Shown in pieces: positions 53,581 to 63,064 of a DNA stretch of 64,000 bases. A program made the position numbers and the translations under genes. Positions within the stretch are counted from its first letter, which is position 1. Every line of letters begins with the position of its first letter. The notes under the pieces were generated by a model. The model made no database searches, was not told the origin of the DNA, and saw only the letters and a program-made list of their open reading frames with translations. Source of the DNA: Vibrio sinus (GTDB taxonomy: Bacteria; Pseudomonadota; Gammaproteobacteria; Enterobacterales; Vibrionaceae); NCBI RefSeq assembly GCF_023634645.1, contig NZ_JAMKMR010000003.1, positions 248,001 through 312,000 of the forward strand. The letters run 5' to 3'.

Positions 53581-53615
53581 TATCCCCTGAGCCTTGCTAT
53601 TTTATACTTGCCACC

Positions 53616-53813
53616 TTAATCCGCTAAGCGTTCAAACGATGATAATGTTGAGTGAGCCAATGAATCATGCTCATTGCTTAGCGTAGGTTTACAAACGATA
53701 TGCCGTGTTGATGATGTAGAGACATCTCCGTTGTGTCTGTGTTCGTCTAAATCAAGTGTGCCTGGTAAAATAGCGTCGAGTAACGCGCTTGGGCTGGATA
53801 GGTCAATTCTCAT
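53616..53813 (-). CDS. Small protein of unknown function (65 residues)
   Basis: The assigned frame begins at ATG 53813 (MRIDLSSPSALLDAILPGTL), with GAGGT about 6 bp upstream. The remainder is hydrophilic, rich in Ser, Thr and His, and without a membrane segment. I do not recognise it. The clear Shine-Dalgarno spacing is the main support; it could also be a chance frame. Confidence 0.5.
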   Translation of the reverse strand: MRIDLSSPSALLDAILPGTLDLDEHRHNGDVSTSSTRHIVCKPTLSNEHDSLAHSTLSSFERLAD

Positions 53814-54061
53814 TTTATACCTCACAAATGTACTGCCAGTGTAGCCGGATGTTGTCGATATCAAGCTACAGAACCTAGTAGGTGTTAAGAAGGTTTAAGC
53901 ATTGTTCATGCCAAACTAAGACAATTGAATCTCACACTGAATTTGACTACTTTATACTCTTTCTAGCCTATGGCGTGCCAGCAAAATCCTAGTTTTCAGT
54001 TTATCTGGTTTAGATTGGAAGGGAGCATTGCCTATCAAGGTAATAGGAGAGAGGCAGGTTG

Positions 54062-54092
54062 TAGTGCACCAATGCCCATAATTAGTGCACTA
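54062..54092. repeat. 8-bp inverted repeat downstream of ybjQ-like gene
   Basis: TAGTGCAC (54062-54069) and GTGCACTA (54085-54092) form an inverted repeat around a 15-nt centre. It lies between the 65-residue gene upstream side and the YbjQ gene end, and could be an operator or a weak transcription stop. Confidence 0.35.
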
Positions 54093-54116
54093 TCGGAAAT
54101 CTAGAGCTAAGAGCGT

Positions 54117-54437
54117 TTATTGAGATATCACCGCTGTGCCACTGGTCGCAACCATCAGCATGCCATTGTTATTTCCTAGAACTTCATAGTCTATATCGAC
54201 CCCAACAATTGCGTTTGCGCCGAGTTCTCTTGCCTTCTGTTCCAATTCTTGAAATGCGATCTTACGTGCCTTTTCCAGCTCTTTTTCATAGGTGCCAGAG
54301 CGTCCGCCGACTAAATCACGTATTCCGGCGAAGATGTCCTTAAACATATTGGCGCCCAAAATAGCTTCTCCTGCTACAACCCCTTTATATTCGATGATGG
54401 TTTTACCTTCAATTTGTGGCGTCGTGGTGATGATCAT
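54117..54437 (-). CDS. YbjQ-family (heavy-metal-binding-like, DUF74) protein
   Basis: The 106-residue protein matches the YbjQ/DUF74 family: [58 protein letters not shown] and [21 protein letters not shown] 54437 has GGAG seven bp upstream and gives the normal family length; the longer frame is not supported. The biochemical role is unknown. It is divergent from the yej-type operon. Confidence 0.92.
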   Translation of the reverse strand: MIITTTPQIEGKTIIEYKGVVAGEAILGANMFKDIFAGIRDLVGGRSGTYEKELEKARKIAFQELEQKARELGANAIVGVDIDYEVLGNNNGMLMVATSGTAVISQ

Positions 54438-54615
54438 TGAATAACTCCAAATGCTAACGAGTGATGTTTCGATACTAAAGTAGGAAAATAGTTCGAATGA
54501 ATTGTCATTACAGTGAGCGTTATCTAACTGCGACAAATTTCACTATACATCTGTAGTTTACTTGGGTATACAACAAGGTATACATACTGCGGTTTGGTTT
54601 AGAAGGGAGTCTAAA

Positions 54616-56433
54616 ATGGGAGCGCTGAAGTATTCTTTCACAATCGTTTTGCTGTCTGTTGTGAGTCTAAGTGCGAATGCCAAAATTATTGAATCAACGC
54701 GATTAGTCGGATTTGGCCAAGCGAAGTATCCAGAGGGCTTTACTCACTTTGATTACGTCAATCCAGACGCACCCAAGTATGGCAAAGTAGCATTTGGTAG
54801 AATCGGAACCTACGATAACTTTAACCGTTATGCTTCTCGCGGTGTCGCTGCTGCTGCGACGGACGAGCTTTATGACTCTTTGATGTTTTCACCGAGTGAT
54901 GAGGTGGATTCTTACTATCCGCTTATCGCCGAAAAAGTGCGTTATTCCGATGACTTTAAGTGGATGGAAGTCGATATCAACCCTAAAGCGCGGTTTCACG
55001 ATGGCGAGCCAATCACAGCCCAGGACGTAGAATTTAGTTTCAATAAGTTCATGACCGAAGGGGTGCCGCAATTTCGGGTTTATTTCAAAGAGGTTAAATC
55101 GGTTAAAGCGCTTAATGATCGCACAGTTAGGGTTGAAATGGCGGTACCAAATCGAGAAAAGCTCTTTAGCCTAGTTCAATCGCTAGCCATACTTCCTGAG
55201 CATTATTGGAAAAACAAAAACTTTTCTGAACCATTAGATACCCCCCCAGTGGGCAGCTCAGCCTACAAAATTATTGATTATAAACCCGGTCAAAGCGTTA
55301 CTTACGGCCTAGTCGATGATTATTGGGCGAAAGATTTGCCCGTCAATGTTGGTAGAAACAATTTCAAAAAGATTGAATACGATTATTATCGCGATGAAAC
55401 GGTTTTATTGGAGGCTTTTAAAGCGGGAGAATTCGATTTTAGGCAGGAAAGCTCCGCTAAGTTTTGGGCAAACTCTTATACCGGGACAAACTTTGATAAA
55501 GGGTATATTAAGAAAGAAGAAATAGCACATCATAAACCTGTCCCTACTCAAGGGTTTGTGTTTAATACGCAACGAGGTATTTTTAGCGATCCGAAAGTTC
55601 GAGAAGCGTTAAACTACGCGTTTGATTTTGAGTGGATGAACAAGAACATGTTCTACAACTCTTACCTCAGAACTCGCAGCTATTTCGAAAACTCAGAATA
55701 CGAGGCAAAAGGTTTGCCTTCGAAAGAAGAACTGACAGTTTTAACACCATTTAAAGATCAAATACCAGAGCGGGTATTTACTGAAGAGTATCAGCCGCCG
55801 AAAACCGATGGTACAGGGCGTATCCGTAAGCAGATGCGTATCGCCTTTAAGCTGCTTAAACAGGCCGGGTGGGAGCTCAAAGATGGCGTTATGACCAATG
55901 TAAAAACGGGTAAGCCATTTGCATTTGAGCTACTGATTTACAGCCCTACAACCGAACGATATGCGATTCCATTGCAAAAAAACTTAAAGCGCATGGGAAT
56001 CGACATGAAAATCAGAACGATCGATACCACACAATATATTAAGCGTTTGAGAGACAGAGACTTTGACATGGTTTCCTCAGCGTATCCTGCAATGAATTAC
56101 CCAAGCCCTAACCTGATGATTGTATGGAACTCGAATTATATCGACTCCACCTATAACACTGCAGGCGTGAGCGATCCCGTAATCGACAAGCTGACAATGG
56201 ATATTGCAAAAAATCAGCAGGACCCAGAAAAACTGTTAGTGTTGGGTCGAGCCATGGATAGGGTGTTGCAGTGGAATTTCTATATTATCCCGCAGTGGTA
56301 CATCAACAAATACCGAGTCGCAACATGGGATAAGTTTGAGCGACCAGCCATCATGCCAACCTACGATTTAGGCGTCGATACATGGTGGATTTCAAAAGAG
56401 AAAGCAGAGAAGTTACCTGAAAAACGTCAGTAA
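54616..56433 (+). CDS. yejA: YejA-type ABC transporter peptide-binding protein
   Basis: The 605-residue exported protein has a signal peptide ([17 protein letters not shown]) and a family 5 extracellular solute-binding domain ([60 protein letters not shown]). The opening [20 protein letters not shown] stretch is characteristic of YejA. ATG 54616 has GGGAG nearby; the longer frame is not used. It starts a four-gene operon with yejB, yejE and yejF; E. coli Yej imports peptides including microcin C. Confidence 0.94.
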   Translation: MGALKYSFTIVLLSVVSLSANAKIIESTRLVGFGQAKYPEGFTHFDYVNPDAPKYGKVAFGRIGTYDNFNRYASRGVAAAATDELYDSLMFSPSDEVDSYYPLIAEKVRYSDDFKWMEVDINPKARFHDGEPITAQDVEFSFNKFMTEGVPQFRVYFKEVKSVKALNDRTVRVEMAVPNREKLFSLVQSLAILPEHYWKNKNFSEPLDTPPVGSSAYKIIDYKPGQSVTYGLVDDYWAKDLPVNVGRNNFKKIEYDYYRDETVLLEAFKAGEFDFRQESSAKFWANSYTGTNFDKGYIKKEEIAHHKPVPTQGFVFNTQRGIFSDPKVREALNYAFDFEWMNKNMFYNSYLRTRSYFENSEYEAKGLPSKEELTVLTPFKDQIPERVFTEEYQPPKTDGTGRIRKQMRIAFKLLKQAGWELKDGVMTNVKTGKPFAFELLIYSPTTERYAIPLQKNLKRMGIDMKIRTIDTTQYIKRLRDRDFDMVSSAYPAMNYPSPNLMIVWNSNYIDSTYNTAGVSDPVIDKLTMDIAKNQQDPEKLLVLGRAMDRVLQWNFYIIPQWYINKYRVATWDKFERPAIMPTYDLGVDTWWISKEKAEKLPEKRQ

Positions 56434-56443
56434 GAGGTGTTGT

Positions 56444-57529
56444 ATGGCGGCGTATATTTTTCGGCGATTATTGCTAGTGATACCAACCCTGTGGGCCATT
56501 ATTACCATCAACTTTTTCATTATACAAATCGCGCCCGGTGGCCCAGTTGAGCAGGCTATCGCTCAGTTAGAAGGACACAATTCAGGCATTATGGAACGTT
56601 TTGCTGGTGGAGGTAGTGATATCGAAACCAGTGCTATTGTAGATGCCAAGGCTGGGTACCGTGGCTCACGTGGGTTAGACCCTGAAGTCGTAGCGGAAAT
56701 AAAAAAGCAGTTTGGCTTTGATAAGCCAATTCTTGAACGCTATTGGGATATGCTCAAAAATTACGCCACCTTTCATTTCGGTGAAAGCCTGTTTAAAGGT
56801 GGGAATGTCATCGATTTGATCATTGACAGGTTGCCTGTATCCATATCGCTTGGTTTATGGAGCACCTTGATCATGTATTTTATCTCTATACCTCTCGGTG
56901 TTTTGAAGGCCATTCACCATGGTTCGAGGTTTGATATCTGGTCTAGCGCAGTGGTGATTGTCGGCTACGCCATACCAGGTTTCTTATTTGCGATTATCCT
57001 CATTATCTTTTTTGCTAGCGGAAATTACTTTAGTTGGTTTCCACTCAGGGGGCTGGTTTCAAGTAACTTTGAACAGCTCACTTGGTATCAGCAAATTGCT
57101 GACTATTTCTGGCATCTCACTTTGCCCATACTAGCTATGGTAATAGGTGGTTTTGCTACCTTAAGTATGCTGACCAAGAACTCATTTCTGGATGAAATCA
57201 ACAAACAGTATGTTGTGACTGCTCGAGCTAAAGGGTTAGATGAGCATGGTATCTTGTATAAACATGTTTTTCGCAATGCTATGTTGATCATCATTGCTGG
57301 CTTTCCAAGTGCCTTCATCAGCATCTTTTTTACTGGCTCGATGCTCATCGAAGTGATGTTTTCACTAGAAGGAATCGGCTTACTTGGGTTTGAATCGACG
57401 ATCCAACGTGACTATCCAGTTGTATTTAGTTCCTTATATATCATGACGTTGCTAGGGTTAATCTTAAGTATAATCTCTGACTTAACCTATACATGGGTTG
57501 ATCCTCGCATTGATTTTGAGGCTCGATAA
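56444..57529 (+). CDS. yejB: YejB-type ABC permease
   Basis: The 361-residue inner-membrane permease has about six hydrophobic segments and the extended periplasmic loop typical of YejB (residues ~30-100, with [20 protein letters not shown]). The binding-protein-dependent transport motif is near [25 protein letters not shown] precedes the ATG. It is 10 bp after yejA and 3 bp before yejE. Confidence 0.95.
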   Translation: MAAYIFRRLLLVIPTLWAIITINFFIIQIAPGGPVEQAIAQLEGHNSGIMERFAGGGSDIETSAIVDAKAGYRGSRGLDPEVVAEIKKQFGFDKPILERYWDMLKNYATFHFGESLFKGGNVIDLIIDRLPVSISLGLWSTLIMYFISIPLGVLKAIHHGSRFDIWSSAVVIVGYAIPGFLFAIILIIFFASGNYFSWFPLRGLVSSNFEQLTWYQQIADYFWHLTLPILAMVIGGFATLSMLTKNSFLDEINKQYVVTARAKGLDEHGILYKHVFRNAMLIIIAGFPSAFISIFFTGSMLIEVMFSLEGIGLLGFESTIQRDYPVVFSSLYIMTLLGLILSIISDLTYTWVDPRIDFEAR

Positions 57530-57532
57530 ATT

Positions 57533-58600
57533 ATGTTGCTTGCATTGAAACAGCTGATCCCTAAAAGGCGCAGTGAAAAACGAACCAACCCATTAAATGA
57601 AGCCCGCTGGCTAAGGTTCAAAGCGAATAGGCGAGGGTGGTGGTCACTGTGGATATTTCTAGTGCTGTTTGTCATCAGCTTATTTGCAGAGTTTATTGCC
57701 AATGACAAGCCACTTCTCGTTGACTATAAAAATCAATGGTACTTTCCAATTTTTCACCAATATCCTGAAACACAATTCGGTGGAGAGTTTCATACAGAAG
57801 CCGATTACACCGACCCTTACGTTTCTGATCTAATAAAAGAACATGGCTATATCATTTGGCCACCCATCCGTTTCAGCTACGATACGATTAACCTCGATGT
57901 GGTCGGGTCGGTACCATCGCCGCCCGATGCGACCAACTGGTTAGGTACAGATGACAAAGGAAGGGATGTACTGGCTCGGATTATCTACGGATTTCGAATC
58001 TCGGTGCTATTTGGTTTTGTGTTGACGATTGTGTCGAGTGTGATTGGTGTGGTTGTTGGTGCGACCCAAGGCTATTACGGTGGATGGCTAGACTTGCTAG
58101 GCCAGCGCTTTATTGAAGTTTGGTCAGGAATGCCAACACTGTTTTTACTGATTATATTATCGAGTTTTGTAGAGCCAAACTTTTGGTGGCTGCTTGGTAT
58201 TATGGTGTTGTTCAGTTGGATGAGCTTGGTCGGTGTAGTTCGTGCTGAATTTTTGCGATGTAGAAACTTTGACTACGTGCGGGCTGCCCAAGCTATGGGC
58301 GTCGGTGACATACGTATCATGTTGCGGCACATGTTACCCAATGCCATGGTAGCGTCGCTGACTATGATGCCATTTATTCTTTCAGGATCCGTGACGACGT
58401 TAACGTCGCTCGACTTTCTAGGCTTTGGCTTACCTGCAGGCTCACCATCTTTAGGAGAGCTATTGGCACAAGGTAAAGCCAATTTACAGGCACCTTGGCT
58501 GGGCATTTCTGCCTTTGTTGTGTTGTCTTTGATGCTAACGTTACTGGTTTTTATTGGTGAGGCGGTACGCGATGCATTCGATCCTCATCACCATCGCTAA
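57533..58600 (+). CDS. yejE: YejE-type ABC permease
   Basis: The 355-residue permease has a basic N-terminus (LNEARWLRFKANRRGWWSLW), one helix, a periplasmic loop with the TNWLGTDDKGRDVLARIIYG motif and a C-terminal five-helix domain with RNFDYVRAAQAMGVGDIRIM. It is the second permease of the Yej-type peptide importer, between yejB and yejF. Confidence 0.95.
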   Translation: MLLALKQLIPKRRSEKRTNPLNEARWLRFKANRRGWWSLWIFLVLFVISLFAEFIANDKPLLVDYKNQWYFPIFHQYPETQFGGEFHTEADYTDPYVSDLIKEHGYIIWPPIRFSYDTINLDVVGSVPSPPDATNWLGTDDKGRDVLARIIYGFRISVLFGFVLTIVSSVIGVVVGATQGYYGGWLDLLGQRFIEVWSGMPTLFLLIILSSFVEPNFWWLLGIMVLFSWMSLVGVVRAEFLRCRNFDYVRAAQAMGVGDIRIMLRHMLPNAMVASLTMMPFILSGSVTTLTSLDFLGFGLPAGSPSLGELLAQGKANLQAPWLGISAFVVLSLMLTLLVFIGEAVRDAFDPHHHR

Positions 58601-58621
58601 AAATACGCTCTGGAGTGACTT

Positions 58622-60211
58622 ATGTCGGATACGGTTGTAACGATTAACGAGTTATCGGTAGGCTTTGGTCGGGCTAACCAAATAGAGCAGGTCACCGATA
58701 AAGTCAGTTTTTCAATCAAAAAGGGTGAAACGCTAGCACTGGTAGGTGAAAGTGGTTCAGGTAAATCAGTGACCGCAAATTCTATATTGAAGTTATTGCC
58801 AAAAGGTTCATCACATTATCTGACGGGGAACATTGAGTTTGACGGTGAAAACTTACTGACTTGTTCTGAGAGAAAGCTTCGGGGCATAAGAGGCGGTCGC
58901 ATAGGAATGATTTTCCAAGAGCCAATGGTTTCGCTGAACCCGTTACATAGAGTTGGCAAACAACTTATTGAAACCCTCGCTATACATCGTGGAATGCGTC
59001 AAGCGAAAGCAGAAAAGCTAGCGCTGGAATGGATGAAGAAAGTAGGGATTCGTTTCCCAGAGAAAAAGATATCTGCTTATCCTCACGAGTTGTCTGGTGG
59101 TGAAAGGCAGCGTGTGATGATCGCAATGGCACTAATTAACGAGCCAGAGCTATTAATTGCTGATGAGCCGACGACCGCGCTTGATGTGTCAGTACAGGCT
59201 CAAATCCTTAGTTTGCTTAAAGACCTGCAAAAAGAGCTTGGTATGGCGATGTTGTTTATCACTCATGATCTCAGTATTGTTAAACGTATTGCAGACCGAG
59301 TGGCAGTTATGCAAAAAGGATGTCTGGTTGAAGTTGGGGAGTGCGCACAAATATTTAACCGTCCAAGCCATTCCTACACCCAGCAACTTATTGATTCTGA
59401 TCCCAAAGGCTTACCTGTTCCTACTCAGAAAGATGCACAAGAGTTATTAAGTGTTGACCGACTTAAAATTTGGTTTCCTATTACTGGTGGCATATTTAAA
59501 AGAACTATTGACCATATAAAAGCGGTAACCAATATGAGCTTTGTTCTTAAGAAAGGACACTCTATTGGACTCGTGGGGGAAAGTGGTTCCGGGAAGTCCA
59601 CGACCGGTATGGCGATATTGAAATTAGTGAAATCCGAAGGGAAGATCAGCTACCAAAACCAACCCATTCAATCGCTTGATAGAAAAGCTATGCTGCCTTA
59701 CCGAAGCAAAATGCAAGTGGTATTTCAGGATCCTTTTTCTGCGTTAAACCCAAGAATGTCTGTGGCACAGGTGATCGGAGAAGGGCTAAGGGTCCATTTT
59801 GAACATGATGAAGACACCATTGATTCAATGATAAGTAGGGCAATGGAGGAAGTAGGGTTGGACCCCAGTACTCGTCATCGATATCCAAATGAGTTTTCCG
59901 GCGGGCAGAGACAGAGAATTGCGATTGCTAGAGCATTAGTGCTTAAACCAGAGTTTATATTATTGGACGAGCCGACATCATCACTCGATCGAACGGTACA
60001 ATTTCAGGTGTTAGAGTTACTCAAGGATTTACAATTGAAGTATCGTTTGACTTACTTGTTTATCAGCCATGATTTAAATGTAGTCAAATCCCTTTGCCAC
60101 TATACTATAGTCATGAAAAATGGAGAGATTGTCGAGCAAGGTGAAACGCAGGATTTGTTTCAGCGACCCACTCACAAGTACACTAAGGAACTTGTCGATC
60201 TATCTTCATAA
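58622..60211 (+). CDS. yejF: YejF-type double ABC ATPase
   Basis: The 529-residue ATPase holds two ABC domains. Each has a Walker A (GESGSGKSVT near residue 39, GESGSGKSTT near residue 319), a signature (LSGGERQRVMIAMAL; FSGGQRQRIAIARAL) and a Walker B (LLIADEPTTALD; FILLDEPTSSLD). It powers the peptide importer. GGAGTG precedes the ATG. It ends 3 bp from the convergent LysR gene. Confidence 0.96.
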   Translation: MSDTVVTINELSVGFGRANQIEQVTDKVSFSIKKGETLALVGESGSGKSVTANSILKLLPKGSSHYLTGNIEFDGENLLTCSERKLRGIRGGRIGMIFQEPMVSLNPLHRVGKQLIETLAIHRGMRQAKAEKLALEWMKKVGIRFPEKKISAYPHELSGGERQRVMIAMALINEPELLIADEPTTALDVSVQAQILSLLKDLQKELGMAMLFITHDLSIVKRIADRVAVMQKGCLVEVGECAQIFNRPSHSYTQQLIDSDPKGLPVPTQKDAQELLSVDRLKIWFPITGGIFKRTIDHIKAVTNMSFVLKKGHSIGLVGESGSGKSTTGMAILKLVKSEGKISYQNQPIQSLDRKAMLPYRSKMQVVFQDPFSALNPRMSVAQVIGEGLRVHFEHDEDTIDSMISRAMEEVGLDPSTRHRYPNEFSGGQRQRIAIARALVLKPEFILLDEPTSSLDRTVQFQVLELLKDLQLKYRLTYLFISHDLNVVKSLCHYTIVMKNGEIVEQGETQDLFQRPTHKYTKELVDLSS

Positions 60212-60214
60212 AAA

Positions 60215-61099
60215 TTATTCTTTTACCAAGTTTGGTAGCAGTTCAACCAGTTTGTGAGATGTGGTTGACAGCGGTGTCGACTGTGAACGAAATATCGATA
60301 ACTGGTAAAACACATCGCTTACGGGAAGCTTCACTAATTCACCAGATTCTAGATACGGTTCAACGTGAGACTTTGGCGCGATAGTAAAAGCTAAGCCTTC
60401 TAACACAAGATCGATACAGCACTGGATATTATCAATTTCTTGAATAGCATGCGTTGTCGGATCGGGAAACTGAGTGATGATCTTTTGCAAATGCCATTTC
60501 AAGGTGCTGGGAATACTCCAGTTACAGTGCTCATTCACTTCCTGTTTCGCCGAACGAACGCAAACAAGTGGAATGTTAGTCAGTGGTGTTGAAACCAAAC
60601 TATCACAATTGATGGTTTGTTCTCTTCCACACGCACTGCTTATGAAGAAATCGACTTCATTCTTGGCGGTTAGCTCATTTAACCTATCGCAAGTACCAGA
60701 CGTTAAAAATAATGAAAGGTCTGGGATCTTGGAATACGCTTCTTTGGTGAGCTTGCTGCATAACCACTGAGGCACCAAGGAGTCTATTCCTATTTTGACT
60801 TCTTGATTATTTATCTTATAAATGTTTTCAGCGCGCTCTTGAAACTTGACGGCAGAAGAGAACAGATCCACAGCGTACGAATACAAGTTCGTTGCTGCGG
60901 GGCTAGGCTTAAGCTCTCGCGTATGTCTGTAAAATAGTGTCAACCCAAGATAGTTTTCGAGCTTCTGTAAATGTTTCGTCATTGCTGACTGAGAAATATT
61001 GCACCGCTCAGCAGCGTTAGAAATACTTTTTAACTCGTATATCGAAATAAATGACTCTAAATGCCTCATGGCAAGATTATCAATGACTCTAGTACTCAT
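60215..61099 (-). CDS. LysR-family transcriptional regulator
   Basis: The 294-residue regulator has an N-terminal helix-turn-helix (FISIYELKSISNAAERCNIS, QSAMTKHLQKLENYLGLTLF) and an effector domain from about residue 90. It is convergent with yejF with a 3-bp gap. A second LysR lies 238 bp upstream in the same orientation; the two share layout, and duplication is possible. Confidence 0.91.
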   Translation of the reverse strand: MSTRVIDNLAMRHLESFISIYELKSISNAAERCNISQSAMTKHLQKLENYLGLTLFYRHTRELKPSPAATNLYSYAVDLFSSAVKFQERAENIYKINNQEVKIGIDSLVPQWLCSKLTKEAYSKIPDLSLFLTSGTCDRLNELTAKNEVDFFISSACGREQTINCDSLVSTPLTNIPLVCVRSAKQEVNEHCNWSIPSTLKWHLQKIITQFPDPTTHAIQEIDNIQCCIDLVLEGLAFTIAPKSHVEPYLESGELVKLPVSDVFYQLSIFRSQSTPLSTTSHKLVELLPNLVKE

Positions 61100-61337
61100 A
61101 TAAAATATTTATAGTGATAATATTTTTTATAGATCATATCACTGATTAAATTTCAGATAGAGTTATAAATCTATTACTGTTTGGAATAAATCTTTCAATA
61201 CAATGACATATGAAAAATTAAAGCGAAATCGCTATTCAAAAAGTGAAAAGTGATTAATTAACTCAGTCTATTAGCAATATGGATCAATTGCAATGCTATT
61301 GGTTTTATATATGCCTTAATTAGTTAAATTGGCAAAT

Positions 61338-62264
61338 TTAATGAAGTTCTTTAGTAAGTATTTGAAGCGCTGCTAGCGTCTTTTTACTATTTATAGATAG
61401 TGGATTACTGTTCAGTGTGAAAACGGAGACTTGGAACGAATCTAACCCAGGAGGAGTGACATCAATTAATTCACCACGTTTAATCTCTTCTCTGACCAAA
61501 AATGAAGGAACTGCAGTTACGACTGCCCCTTTTCTGACCAGTTGTAATCGAGTTTCGTTGTTATTGATGCGATAGTTGATGTTTCCAGATTCTATCAGTT
61601 TGTTGTAAAACTCCGTCCAGCGAGTTTTCTTAGCTTCGTCTCCTACTTCACTGGTAATTGCCCAAGGGTAGGTAGTAATATCTTTGCCGGGTTGGTAAAA
61701 AGGAGCATTAGGTGAAACAACATGGCTCACTCTGACGTTAAAAAACTCTTTGACGCATATTTTATCAAGGTTAGTAAAATAATGTTGCGCCTCATGGTAA
61801 CAGAGCAAGAAGTCAACTTCGCGGTTTAGCAGCAAAGTATTTAGTTCTGGAACATTACCATCAGTAACGGACAGTCTTAGGTTAGGAAAGTGTTCTGGAA
61901 ACACTTTCATAAGAAAACTGCCAAACTGATTGGATAACAGTTTTCCTATTCCTATTTTTACTTCTCCAAGATCGGATAGTTTAATATTTTCCACTCGCTT
62001 TTGTAGCATGTCTGCCGAGCGACACAAATCCAAACACTCGTTATAGACAAGTTTGGCTGGCTCGCTCGGGTGTACATTTTGAGTATCGCGGTGGAAAAGA
62101 GGTATGCCGAAATTCTTTTCGAGAGTTTGTATGCTTTTGCTGATCGTAGGCTGAGACACACCACAAGCTTTGGCGGCTTTTGAAAGGCTTTGAGTTTCAA
62201 AAACCTTAATGAAATAGCGAATATGGTTAATATTAATATTATTTGACTTCATTGTTTCTTGCAT
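61338..62264 (-). CDS. LysR-family transcriptional regulator
   Basis: The 308-residue regulator has a helix-turn-helix at about residues 20-60 (YFIKVFETQSLSKAAKACGV, SQPTISKSIQTLEKNF) and an effector domain with VEFLLCYHE-like features (REVDFLLCYHEAQHYF). An N-terminal extension MQETMKSNNININH suggests the true start may be at the second Met. It lies 175 bp downstream of a PPC-domain gene and 238 bp upstream of another LysR gene. Confidence 0.9.
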   Translation of the reverse strand: MQETMKSNNININHIRYFIKVFETQSLSKAAKACGVSQPTISKSIQTLEKNFGIPLFHRDTQNVHPSEPAKLVYNECLDLCRSADMLQKRVENIKLSDLGEVKIGIGKLLSNQFGSFLMKVFPEHFPNLRLSVTDGNVPELNTLLLNREVDFLLCYHEAQHYFTNLDKICVKEFFNVRVSHVVSPNAPFYQPGKDITTYPWAITSEVGDEAKKTRWTEFYNKLIESGNINYRINNNETRLQLVRKGAVVTAVPSFLVREEIKRGELIDVTPPGLDSFQVSVFTLNSNPLSINSKKTLAALQILTKELH

Positions 62265-62439
62265 GCGGTATTATCAGTTTTTTCACCCATCACTGCCAAA
62301 AGAATGAATAGACTCCAGACATTTGGCAAAATGCCTAATAAGAATAGAGCATATATCTTACGAAGGGAGTAAATAGGTTGGCTTGATACCGTACAGGTAA
62401 TCAAAGCGCGTACACTATAAATGGTATGTATAGGTATGT

Positions 62440-62853
62440 CTAGCCGTTTAATATACTAGAGGTTTTCACTATTAGCTCAGTATAACCCGTTGATTCGTCC
62501 ATTTCCCGATTAAATGTCATCTCAGAATAACGAAACACGACAAGTTCTGCAGTGGTGTCGATGATGGTTCCTTCTAAAAGGTGTCCGCCAATCACATCAC
62601 CTTTGGCATTGGCCACTGAAATATGGATATGTTGATGATTTGCCGTTAACGTTCCCATGGTAGATACGATCTCAAAAGGCTCTTCCCTAGTTAGAGTTGA
62701 ATTAGCCCCAGCTAAGCGAATTGATAGTTTCGATACACAGCCAACACATGAAGCAATTGTCCCTGCTTCAATCTGGTTTTGTGTCACAATACGCTGGATT
62801 TCTTTTTTAAGATCAGAACCTTTAGTAAGACGTGTAGCAATAGGTGTTATCAT
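62440..62853 (-). CDS. PPC/DUF296 domain protein
   Basis: The 137-residue protein matches the PPC (DUF296) fold: VITPIATRLTKGSDLKKEI-type opening (MITPIATRLTKGSDL), AGTIASCVGCVSKLSIRLAG, EIVSTMGTLT and the conserved HIHISVANAKGDVIGGHLLE with His and Gly-Gly-His. In bacteria such proteins are small trimers of unclear role. I chose ATG 62853 with AAGTGG upstream; the longer frame would start at a GTG inside a palindrome. A 22-bp palindrome lies ~50 bp upstream and could be its operator. Confidence 0.85.
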   Translation of the reverse strand: MITPIATRLTKGSDLKKEIQRIVTQNQIEAGTIASCVGCVSKLSIRLAGANSTLTREEPFEIVSTMGTLTANHQHIHISVANAKGDVIGGHLLEGTIIDTTAELVVFRYSEMTFNREMDESTGYTELIVKTSSILNG

Positions 62854-62903
62854 ATCCACTTTAATATTTAAGTTAATTACGTAGATTGTATTGCTTATAC
62901 CCA

Positions 62904-62925
62904 CCAGAGTAAATATTTGCTCTGG
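62904..62925. promoter_or_regulatory. 22-bp palindrome upstream of the PPC gene
   Basis: CCAGAG (62904-62909) and CTCTGG (62920-62925) flank an AAATATTT core with one T/G mismatch pair, giving a near-perfect 22-bp dyad. It lies ~50 bp upstream of the assigned PPC start, in promoter position. The cognate regulator is not known; a nearby LysR is a candidate only by location. Confidence 0.55.
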
Positions 62926-63064
62926 ATTTGATACTTATGAATGCAATAGATTGAAATTAAATAAAAATTTAGAGTGAACGCTAAGTTCTGAATAATTCTA
63001 GTTTTTCTCTAGATCGTAGTTCTGTACTATTGTGGGCTTCACTTATGTCAGTTTTTACTTCTCG

